Source of the DNA: Actinokineospora baliensis
GTDB taxonomy: Bacteria > Actinomycetota > Actinomycetes > Mycobacteriales > Pseudonocardiaceae
Length of the DNA stretch: 64,000 nucleotides
Direction: 5' to 3'
Assembly (NCBI RefSeq): GCF_016907695.1
Contig: NZ_JAFBCK010000001.1
Coordinates: 930,001 to 994,000 of the forward strand
Shown: positions 25,087-31,708 of the stretch, piece after piece
Layout: the number at the start of each line of letters is the position of its first letter
Position numbering within the stretch: position 1 is the first letter of the stretch
Made by a program: the position numbers and the translations under genes
Notes under the pieces: model-generated
What the model saw: the letters and a program-made list of their open reading frames with translations, nothing else
Told to the model about the DNA's origin: nothing
Database searches by the model: none

Positions 25087-25527
25087 GTGAGCAGCTTCTA
25101 TCTATTGGACCCCGAGGTCGCGGGTGAACTCGGCCCACACTCTGTGGTGGACCGAAGCGTACGGCCTGCCGTAGCAAGCAAGGTTGAGTACGCCTTTAGC
25201 GAGTGGGTGGGCGATGAGCTGATCACCGCCACACCCGCATTCCTGGTCACCGGAGATCTCGCGGATACACTTCTGCGGTCGAATCTGACCGGATTCGAGA
25301 TCAGGGAAGCGACCATCACACTTTCCGAGGAGGGCGAGGAGATGATCGGCGACCTATCCAGTCTCCCGCCGTTCAAGTGGCTTGCCATCACTGGCGTAGG
25401 TGGTCAAGAAGATTTCGGCCTGGTGTATCCCACGCGCCTTGTCGTGTCGTCCGCCGCAATGGATCTTCTAAACACGCGCCAGTTGCCTCGTTGCGACGTT
25501 GCACCATATCGACCAGCGGTCGAGTGA
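25087..25527 (+). CDS. Putative immunity protein for the nuclease toxin
   Basis: 146 aa from GTG, 4 bp after the toxin stop. Acidic soluble protein (LLDPEVAGELGPHS, FSEWVGDELITATPAFLVTG, PPFKWLAITG). The pattern recalls actinobacterial immunity proteins of the Imm11-like kind paired with toxin genes, but that match is from memory and tentative. Its position and size fit an antitoxin that blocks the upstream nuclease. Confidence 0.55.
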   Translation: MSSFYLLDPEVAGELGPHSVVDRSVRPAVASKVEYAFSEWVGDELITATPAFLVTGDLADTLLRSNLTGFEIREATITLSEEGEEMIGDLSSLPPFKWLAITGVGGQEDFGLVYPTRLVVSSAAMDLLNTRQLPRCDVAPYRPAVE

Positions 25528-25557
25528 GGCGGACCCAAGGTCACTGGATATGACGAA

Positions 25558-25583
25558 GGGACCCCGCCGTGTGGCGAGGTCCC
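25558..25583 (+). terminator. Terminator of the toxin/immunity unit
   Basis: Hairpin GGGACCCCGCC-GTGT-GGCGAGGTCCC, 11-bp arms with one mismatch, 30 bp after the immunity stop. Confidence 0.75.
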
Positions 25584-25685
25584 CCGCGTCAAGGTCGGAA
25601 CCGGCGTAGTAGTCCGTCCCCGCTCGACTGGGTTGGACGGTAGCACGGGGAACGTGGGCGGGATGATCTCGCGGGAGTGTTCACC

Positions 25686-25703
25686 TTGTGGTGTGCACTC
25701 CAA
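25686..25703 (+). promoter_or_regulatory. Repeated 18-bp phage site #1
   Basis: TTGTGGTGTGCACTCCAA, in the gap between the convergent immunity gene and the end of the lytic block. Member of the TTGTGGTGTGCACNNCAA family found across the lytic region. Confidence 0.8.
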
Positions 25704-25743
25704 ACGCCGGGGGTCGTAGGGCGGCACGGGCGGTAAACGGAAA

Positions 25744-25771
25744 AGGCCGGTCACCTGGTGGTGACCGGCCT
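25744..25771 (-). terminator. Terminator at the end of the minus-strand lytic block
   Basis: Perfect 12-bp stem AGGCCGGTCACC/GGTGACCGGCCT, TGGT loop, followed on the minus strand by TTTT. Stops transcription running from the lytic genes towards attL. Confidence 0.85.
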
Positions 25772-25787
25772 GTTTGTTGTTGGTGGT

Positions 25788-26150
25788 TCAGCGGGCGCCG
25801 CGTGCGTACAGCTCGATCCAGACTCGGGAGCCCGCGACCATGTGGGGGCGCAGTTGGGCGAGCGCGGCGTTGAGCTCGGGGAGGCGCTCGGAGGCGGGGT
25901 GGCTGACGTAGACGTCCCCGATGCGGACGTCCGGGTGGTGCAGCTCGGCGAGGTTGTCGAGGCGGTAGGGGTGGGCGTGTTCCTGCCGGGGCCGGGTGCG
26001 GTGGGCGTCCTCGGTGTCGGTGACGAGCACGATCGAGGTGCCGGTGGGGTGCGGTGCGGGGACGGCGGTGTATCCGGCGGCGGTGAGGGTGCGGACGGCG
26101 TCGGCGACGGCCTCGACGGTCGGGCCGTGGTCGGTGGGGTGCGGGTGCAT
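25788..26150 (-). CDS. Phage protein, unknown function
   Basis: 120 aa, alpha/beta. No recognised domain. PTGTSIVLVTDTEDAH and RPRQEHAHPYRLDNL in the middle; His-rich N-terminus (MHPHPTDHGP). Last gene of the minus-strand early or replication operon; 18 bp after the previous gene. Confidence 0.7.
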   Translation of the reverse strand: MHPHPTDHGPTVEAVADAVRTLTAAGYTAVPAPHPTGTSIVLVTDTEDAHRTRPRQEHAHPYRLDNLAELHHPDVRIGDVYVSHPASERLPELNAALAQLRPHMVAGSRVWIELYARGAR

Positions 26151-26168
26151 GGCGGTGGTTCCTGTCGG

Positions 26169-26678
26169 TCAGGTGCCGGTGCGGACCCATTCGGCGACGG
26201 CGACCAGGTCAACGTCTGGGCGGTCGAGCGCGGCGTGGGTGAGGGCGAGGGCGGTGGCGCGGTCGACCATGGGGGCGTAGGGCGTGGTGGCCGTGTCGGG
26301 GTCGTCGCGGGTGGTGTCGGCGGTGTCGGCGGCGGTGTCGAGGTGTTCGGCGAGTCGGCGGACGCCTGCGGTGGTGAACGCGATGGCGTGGCCATTCTCG
26401 GTGCCGTCCGTGTCCAAAACCGAGACGACGAAGTCGCCGCGTGCGCGGAGGAACGCCTCGACCCGGTGGCGGCTCTGGTAGTCGCCGTGGTCGGCGGCCT
26501 CGGCCTGCACGGTCCGCAGGGCGTTCGCGACGTCGCGGGCCTGCGTGGGGGTGAGGTCGAGTTCGACGCTGGATCGGCCGTTGGGTGAGGTGATGGTGAC
26601 GACGAGCAGAACGAGGTGGCGGACGGTGCCGACGGCGAGGTGGTCGGTCGGGGTGTCCCGGCAGCGGTGGATGTGCAC
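26169..26678 (-). CDS. Phage protein, unknown function
   Basis: 169 aa from GTG (VHIHRCRD). The frame is open further upstream but overlaps the sigma-like gene there. Contains a strand-rich first third (TSPNGRSSVELDLTPTQARD) and an acidic helical tail. Not recognised. Co-directional with its neighbours. Confidence 0.65.
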   Translation of the reverse strand: MHIHRCRDTPTDHLAVGTVRHLVLLVVTITSPNGRSSVELDLTPTQARDVANALRTVQAEAADHGDYQSRHRVEAFLRARGDFVVSVLDTDGTENGHAIAFTTAGVRRLAEHLDTAADTADTTRDDPDTATTPYAPMVDRATALALTHAALDRPDVDLVAVAEWVRTGT

Positions 26679-26692
26679 GCGGCCCCTTTCGG

Positions 26693-27724
26693 TCAGTGGG
26701 TGTGGTCGATGCCCAGCTCTGCGGCGGCGGCGCTGAGCTTGCGCAGTGCCGAGGAGTAGAGGCGGCGGACGTGTCGGGGGGAGATGCCGAGGTCCGCGGC
26801 TGCCTCGGCTTGGGTGCGGACGGGGCCGTCCTCGCCGGTCACGGCCGCGAGGACGTCGCGTTCGGGCCGGGTGAGGTCGGCGGCCCCGCGCAGGCGGGTG
26901 ACGTCCTCGCGGACGGTCACGCGGGTGAGCGCCTCGGCGGCGGCCCGGTCCTCGGTGACCTCGTGCAAGGACACCTCGCCCGGTTCCTCGGCGTGCCACG
27001 GCACCGGGACCGCGAACATCGCCGCATGGATCTCCCAGAAGTAGCGCAGGGACCAACCGAAGCGGTTCTGTGCGTAGGTCACTGCGGCGAGGACGTCGTA
27101 TTCGCTGTCGCGGTTCAAGGTCGCGGTGAGCGCTTCGCGCATCTGCCGTTTGCGTCGGCCGGGAATGCTGGGTGAACCGACTCGGTGGGTGTCGACCAGG
27201 TCGAGCAGAAAGCGCCGCACGTCGCGCCCCAGATAGGGACCCACTTCCCCGCCGAATCGGGCCGAGATCGCGCCGGACCGGGCGTCGGTGAGCAGCTTGA
27301 CCGCGCCTTCCTGGTGGAGGTCGTCGCGCCCGTAGGCCGAGTCCGCGGGGAGTCGACCGGCGACCCGGTCCAGGTCTGCGGCCACCCGCACGTAGAGGGG
27401 TTCCTCGGCGCTGGGGTCGGCAACCTCGACGTCTTCGACCAGTTCCCGCGTGGTGCGCCGGTCGGCGAACGCCAGCGCGGCGGCGGAGCTGCCCGCCAGC
27501 CGGGCCAGGTGACCGGGCAGTGAGGTCGAGCGCAGATGAGGCGGACGACCCTCACCCACTCGGCCGCGCAGAACGTCCGCGAATGCTCCCGCGGACAGGT
27601 CGACAGACACGTGGAACCCCCAGGTTTCAGGCCGGGACCCCGAGAAGGGGAACCGGTCGGATGGCGACCCTAAGTGATGCTCAAGCTCGTGCAAATGCCG
27701 TTCTGCAGAACGGTCGCTGATCAT
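26693..27724 (-). CDS. Phage-encoded sigma-70-like factor
   Basis: 343 aa, or about 305 aa if started at the in-frame GTG at 27610. A region-2-like segment with YGRDDLHQEGAVKLL lies near residue 130, followed by GGEVGPYLGRDVRRFLLDLV. The C-terminal region-4-like helix-turn-helix is RTQAEAAADLGISPRHVRRL followed by YSSALRKLSAAA. It likely redirects host RNA polymerase to phage promoters. The N-terminal 100 residues are unlike ordinary sigma factors. A perfect palindrome lies inside the first codons of the long form or just upstream of the short form, favouring control of this gene. Confidence 0.72.
   Translation of the reverse strand: MISDRSAERHLHELEHHLGSPSDRFPFSGSRPETWGFHVSVDLSAGAFADVLRGRVGEGRPPHLRSTSLPGHLARLAGSSAAALAFADRRTTRELVEDVEVADPSAEEPLYVRVAADLDRVAGRLPADSAYGRDDLHQEGAVKLLTDARSGAISARFGGEVGPYLGRDVRRFLLDLVDTHRVGSPSIPGRRKRQMREALTATLNRDSEYDVLAAVTYAQNRFGWSLRYFWEIHAAMFAVPVPWHAEEPGEVSLHEVTEDRAAAEALTRVTVREDVTRLRGAADLTRPERDVLAAVTGEDGPVRTQAEAAADLGISPRHVRRLYSSALRKLSAAAAELGIDHTH
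27698..27713. promoter_or_regulatory. Perfect 16-bp palindrome CCGTTCTGCAGAACGG
   Basis: No spacer, complete dyad. Lies at the 5' end of the sigma-like gene; if that gene starts at 27610 the palindrome is a normal upstream operator. Confidence 0.6.
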
Positions 27725-27883
27725 GAAACGGCAGGTCAGAGACGTTCCGTAGCGGCGACGTGATCGGATTTCACGTCTGACCAGCCCGGTTGTTTACCGA
27801 TCAACGAACGACGGACCGTGATCATCTGTGCGCTCGGTGACCGTTAGGGGGTCGGCGCGGCCGATGTTGTGACCACTCACACC

Positions 27884-27901
27884 ATCGAACACGTGTTCGA
27901 T
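27884..27901. promoter_or_regulatory. Perfect 18-bp palindrome ATCGAACACGTGTTCGAT
   Basis: In the 193-bp gap upstream of the sigma-like gene and just after the stop of the preceding gene. No gene is visible in 27725-27917; this gap probably holds a phage promoter with the two palindromes as operators. Confidence 0.6.
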
Positions 27902-27917
27902 CGCGATTGGTCTAGTC

Positions 27918-28229
27918 CTAGGGCCGGTTCGGGGTGGCGTCGAGGGTGTCGAGCGCGCCGTTGGCGGAGCGGACGGCGGTCTCGGCGTGCAGGGTGGCTT
28001 GGATGATCGCGGCCCGGGTGGTGGCGATGCCGGGGGTGACGCCGAGGTCCTCGCGGGCGAGGGCGATGTCCTCCACGGGGCGGCGGACCCCGCCCACGAG
28101 GAGGGGCGGGACACGCGTGGGGGTGGTGTCGGCGAGTTCGTCGACCATCGGGGCCAGCGCGGTCAACCGGTCCACGGCGGCGAGCAGCCGTCCCACGTTG
28201 TCGGTGCAGGATGCGGTGCGCATACTCAT
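27918..28229 (-). CDS. Small phage protein, unknown function
   Basis: 103 aa, all helical (NVGRLLAAVDRLTALAPMVD, AREDLGVTPGIATTRAAIIQ). No domain recognised. Its ATG overlaps the endonuclease stop (ATGA). Confidence 0.65.
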   Translation of the reverse strand: MSMRTASCTDNVGRLLAAVDRLTALAPMVDELADTTPTRVPPLLVGGVRRPVEDIALAREDLGVTPGIATTRAAIIQATLHAETAVRSANGALDTLDATPNRP

Positions 28230-28678
28230 TCCCAGGGGTTCCTTTCGGAATCGGCTAATGCGATCAGCTCGTAAGAGCGCTGTAGGTAGGCAATGGCGGT
28301 ATGGAACAGGTCGATGGACTCACGGAATTGCCCCAATCCGGAATTGCATTCGTTGCAGAGCAGCCCACGGACGATGTCTGCGGAGTGGCAGTGGTCGACC
28401 ATCAGGCCGAGGGGGAGCCGGTCCTCGTGGCGGTTGCAGATCGCGCACCGGTAGCGCTGTTCGGCGCGCATCCGGTCGACCTGGTCGGCGGTGATGCCGT
28501 ACCGGTGCAGGTAGCGGCGGTCCCGGGTGCGGTCGCGGTTGGCGCGGTGGCGGGCGGTGGAGGCCGCTCGGCAGCAGCTGCTGCACGCGGAGCGCCGACC
28601 GTCCCGGCTGTCGGGGCGGTGGTAGTACTCGGCGAGGGGCTTCTCCTCGGCGCACCGGGTGCAGGTCTTCACCTCCAC
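28226..28678 (-). CDS. Recombination endonuclease VII-like protein
   Basis: 150 aa from GTG. The N-terminal zinc-binding CTRCAEEKPLAEYYHR...CSSCC precedes a His-Me core: YRCAICNRHEDRLPLGLMVD, then HCHSADIVRGLLCNECNSGL with two CxxC pairs and the DHCH catalytic site. The T4 Endo VII family resolves branched DNA during phage replication and packaging. It overlaps the upstream HNH gene by 10 bp. Confidence 0.9.
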   Translation of the reverse strand: MEVKTCTRCAEEKPLAEYYHRPDSRDGRRSACSSCCRAASTARHRANRDRTRDRRYLHRYGITADQVDRMRAEQRYRCAICNRHEDRLPLGLMVDHCHSADIVRGLLCNECNSGLGQFRESIDLFHTAIAYLQRSYELIALADSERNPWE

Positions 28679-29364
28679 GCTGCCCACCGTTCCCGCTGGC
28701 CGGTCCGCGTCTCGGTGTCGAGTTGCGCCAGGCGGGCGGGCAGCCAGCCGCCGAGGGTGCGTTTGCCCTTGGTCAGGTTGCACGTGCGGCAGGCCGGGGC
28801 GAGGTTCCACGGCGCGTCGTCGCCCCCGGCAGCCAGCGGCCACACGTGGTCGATGTGGTCGGCGCGGGCTCCGCAGTAGGCGCACCGGTCGCGGTAGAGC
28901 CTGCGCAGGAACGGCACGTCGTAGGCGAGCATGTACGCCCCGCGCGCGGCGGCCCGCACGGTGTTGCCCCGGCCGCGCTGCCGATCCCGGGCCGAGGGGA
29001 ACGCCCGGTGCGCCTGGTCGAACTCGGCGAAGTAGCGCCCGGCCTGTCCGGCCAGCGCGGCGAGGCAGGCGAGCACGTCGGCCACGGTGTCGGTGTCGGT
29101 CGTCGGCGCGTCCGGGTCGGGTTGTGGTGTGCACCCCAACTCCAGTTCGGTGACCGCGCGCAGGGCGATGTGGTGCGCCTCGGCCCGCTGGGCCACCGGC
29201 CCGGTCGCGTCGTACTCGGCGGCCAGGCGGGCGAGTTCGTCGCGGCGGCGGCCCTTGAACGTCTCGGTGGCGTGGCGGCGGCACAGCCACGTCTTGCGTG
29301 GCCACGCCAGCAGGTACGGGCGGGCGCCACCCTCGCCACAGCGCACACAGGTTCTAGTCGGCAT
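28669..29364 (-). CDS. HNH endonuclease
   Basis: 231 aa from MPTRTCVRCGEGG. An N-terminal treble-clef-like zinc site (CVRCG...CRRH) precedes a helical middle. The C-terminal HNH domain reads CAYCGARADHIDHVWPLAAG, then NLAPACRTCNLTKGKR. The motif DHIDHVWPLAAGG holds the catalytic His. It may nick or cut phage or host DNA, or help recombination. It contains copy #2 of the 18-bp site. Confidence 0.88.
   Translation of the reverse strand: MPTRTCVRCGEGGARPYLLAWPRKTWLCRRHATETFKGRRRDELARLAAEYDATGPVAQRAEAHHIALRAVTELELGCTPQPDPDAPTTDTDTVADVLACLAALAGQAGRYFAEFDQAHRAFPSARDRQRGRGNTVRAAARGAYMLAYDVPFLRRLYRDRCAYCGARADHIDHVWPLAAGGDDAPWNLAPACRTCNLTKGKRTLGGWLPARLAQLDTETRTGQRERWAAWR
29122..29139 (+). promoter_or_regulatory. 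Repeated 18-bp phage site #2
   Basis: TTGTGGTGTGCACCCCAA, inside the HNH gene (antisense to it). Confidence 0.75.
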
Positions 29365-29530
29365 GGGCGTGCTCCGATTCCGTGAGGAAGGCGGCCACGG
29401 CGAGGACGGCGTCCACCCGGTCGCGCAGGGACGGGCCGGACTCGAACGCGCCCCGGCCGGTGCCGGTGGGGGTGGGTGAGAGGCGGGTGACGGTCTCCTC
29501 GGCGACCGCCAACGCATCTTGGCGGGTCAT
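29354..29530 (-). CDS. Small helical phage protein
   Basis: 58 aa starting MTRQDALAVAEETVTRLSP, overlapping the next gene start by 11 bp and the previous stop by ATGA. One to two helices, acidic/His end (ESEHAHAD). Unknown role. Confidence 0.6.
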   Translation of the reverse strand: MTRQDALAVAEETVTRLSPTPTGTGRGAFESGPSLRDRVDAVLAVAAFLTESEHAHAD

Positions 29531-29709
29531 TGGGGCTCCACCGACCCGGCCGCGGATTCCGGCACCGGGCGGCGGTCGGCGGGCTCGGCCGGGAAGCGGT
29601 CGCGCAGGTGCGCGCACCAGTCGGCGAGGGCGTCCCAGTCGATGCGGGCGCGCGGCGGCGGCCCGGCCGGGACCCGGGAGCCCGGTGGGGTGAAGTGGCG
29701 TACGGCCAT
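29527..29709 (-). CDS. Small phage protein
   Basis: 60 aa, Pro/Arg-rich with a central helix ALADWCAHLRDRF. Coupled to its downstream neighbour by 4 bp. Unknown role; sits between DNA polymerase and HNH. Confidence 0.6.
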   Translation of the reverse strand: MAVRHFTPPGSRVPAGPPPRARIDWDALADWCAHLRDRFPAEPADRRPVPESAAGSVEPQ

Positions 29710-29730
29710 GGGAGGGCCTCCTCGGTGGGG

Positions 29731-31629
29731 TCAGGCGGCGCGGACGGCGGTTGAGGCGACGGTGCGGTGTTCGCCGTCGCGGTAGAGCGAGCCCCAGGAC
29801 CGGCCCCCGAGGGTCAGTTCGGTGGCGAGCGGGACCCCGAAGAAGTCCGGGACGTGCATGGCGCGGGCGATGGCCCGGCCGATCTCCTCGGCGTCGGTCT
29901 CGGGCGCGACGAACACCACCTCGTCGTGCACGGGCAACCGGAGCCAGTCGGTGAGCCCGGCCTCGTCCAGCCGGAGCAGCGCCTCGGCGAGCACGTCGCG
30001 CGCGGACGACTGGACCACGTAGTTGGTCGCGGCGTAGAGCCTTCGGCGGTCCAGTGGCAGCCGCCGCCCGGCCGGGGTGATGACCTGGGTGGGTCCCCAC
30101 TCCGCGCGCCGAATCAGTCGGGAGGAGTAGCGGCGAATCCCGGTGTACACGCGGTCGTACTCGCGGATCGCGTGTACCACTTGGGACAGTGGTGCGCCGG
30201 TGGTCCTCGACAGCGTGTCCGGTCCTCCTCCGTAGACCTTCCCGAACCCGATTCCCTTGCACACCTTGCGATGCGTCGCGGTGTAGCCGTCCCCGTAGAT
30301 CAGTCGGGCGGTAAACCCGTGCAGGTCCTCACCCGCGTGGATCGCCTCCACCATCCGGTGGTCCTGGGCCAGTGCGGCCAGTACGCGCAGCTCCACCGCC
30401 TGGTAGTCCACGGCTCCGACCACGTGACCGGGTTCGGCGATGAGCGCTTCACGGATGGTCGAGTCCCCGGAGGGAAGCTGTTGCAGGGGCGGGGCGGAGA
30501 TGGACATGCGCGCGGTGCGGGCCTTCAACGACGCGATGACCGGGTGGATGCGGTCGGTGCCGTCGCGGTGGGCGAGCATGGACTCCGCGTAGGTGGTGAA
30601 CCACTTCCCGGCCCGTTTCGCTCGCAACACCGCGTCCGCCAACGGGTTCGGCGTGCGCGCGCCGATGCGTTCCCACTCCCTGTCCAAGTCCGCCAACGGT
30701 TTCAGGACTTCCTTGTCCACCTTGTAGGCGCCGCTGTCGGTGGTCTCCGTCAGCCGCTCCCCCATGCCCACGAGCGCGTCCGCCACCTGCGCGGTCGAGT
30801 TCACCGACCGGACCCCGTAGCGCGCGGCCACCCCGGACCACCGGTGGGCCTCGGTCCCCAACCGGTCGGCGAGGCGCTCGGTGTAGTCGACGTCAAGGAG
30901 GAATCCGCGGGCCTGCATTCGCGCGCACACCAGTGCCACCGCGTGCTCGAACTCGACCAACTGTTCCCAGCCGCCCGCCGCCACCGCAGGGGTGAGGACC
31001 TCCTCCAGGCGCGCGGTCAGGATCACGTCCATACCGGCGTAGAGCCGGTACTCCTCGTCCCACAGGTCGACCGTGCGGAAGACCTCGGCCTTGGTGACCC
31101 CGAGCCGGGCCGCCATCGCGGCCATGGACCCCTTGATCGTCGCGGCCACCTCGACGTCGATGTGCCGGGCGGTCAGCGCCTCCAGGCCGTGGCCGATGCC
31201 GCCCGGGTCGTCGGGGCCGCGAGGGTCGACCAGGTGGGCCAGGATTCGGGTGTCGGTCAGCCGTGGCCACAGCCGATCGAGGGCGATCCCGGGGACGTGG
31301 GTGGCGGCCACGGTCGCGTCGAACGTGGCCGAGTGCGCCACCAGCCGGGGAAGGTGCGTCAGCGCGCGGGCGCACGCGTCCAACGCCCCGCGGATTCCGC
31401 CCTGGGGATCGACCGGCAGCACCCACGCCTGCGAGCGGGTGCCGAACTGTGCCAGTCGCAGACGCGCGGTTGTGGTGTGCACATCAAGACCGGTGGTCTC
31501 GGTGTCGAACGCCACCGGCCCGGCCGCGTGGTCGCGACACCACCCGAGGAACTCGCCGATGTCGGCGCCGGTCTCGACGGTACGGATGTGCACGGGCTCC
31601 CCCGCGACGGTGTGGCGCTGGTGGCGCAT
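29731..31629 (-). CDS. Phage DNA polymerase I (family A) with 3'-5' exonuclease
   Basis: 632 aa from MRHQRHTVAG; GGGGGA lies 7 bp upstream. The exonuclease domain comes first: Exo I FDTETTGLD, Exo II HSATFDATV, Exo III YAGMDV. The polymerase domain follows: motif A GAVDYQAVELRVLA, motif B RKVCKGIGFGKVYGG with the R-x3-K-x3-FG-x2-YG spacing, motif C LPVHDEVVF. No 5' nuclease domain, as is usual in phage enzymes. Copies phage DNA together with the primase-helicase encoded just upstream. Confidence 0.96.
   Translation of the reverse strand: MRHQRHTVAGEPVHIRTVETGADIGEFLGWCRDHAAGPVAFDTETTGLDVHTTTARLRLAQFGTRSQAWVLPVDPQGGIRGALDACARALTHLPRLVAHSATFDATVAATHVPGIALDRLWPRLTDTRILAHLVDPRGPDDPGGIGHGLEALTARHIDVEVAATIKGSMAAMAARLGVTKAEVFRTVDLWDEEYRLYAGMDVILTARLEEVLTPAVAAGGWEQLVEFEHAVALVCARMQARGFLLDVDYTERLADRLGTEAHRWSGVAARYGVRSVNSTAQVADALVGMGERLTETTDSGAYKVDKEVLKPLADLDREWERIGARTPNPLADAVLRAKRAGKWFTTYAESMLAHRDGTDRIHPVIASLKARTARMSISAPPLQQLPSGDSTIREALIAEPGHVVGAVDYQAVELRVLAALAQDHRMVEAIHAGEDLHGFTARLIYGDGYTATHRKVCKGIGFGKVYGGGPDTLSRTTGAPLSQVVHAIREYDRVYTGIRRYSSRLIRRAEWGPTQVITPAGRRLPLDRRRLYAATNYVVQSSARDVLAEALLRLDEAGLTDWLRLPVHDEVVFVAPETDAEEIGRAIARAMHVPDFFGVPLATELTLGGRSWGSLYRDGEHRTVASTAVRAA
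31470..31487 (+). promoter_or_regulatory. Repeated 18-bp phage site #3
   Basis: TTGTGGTGTGCACATCAA, inside the 5' part of the DNA polymerase gene, antisense to it. Confidence 0.75.
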
Positions 31630-31664
31630 CGCCTGTCCCCCTTCGGTGTTCGAGTACGCGAAAG

Positions 31665-31691
31665 GGCCGGACCCCGTGGTGGGGTCCGGCC
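31665..31691 (-). terminator. Hairpin between primase and polymerase genes
   Basis: Perfect 11-bp stem GGCCGGACCCC/GGGGTCCGGCC, GTGGT loop, 18 bp after the primase stop; minus strand continues CTTTCG. May be an attenuator within the replication operon. Confidence 0.75.
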
Positions 31692-31708
31692 GGTGACGCG
31701 GTGGTGGG

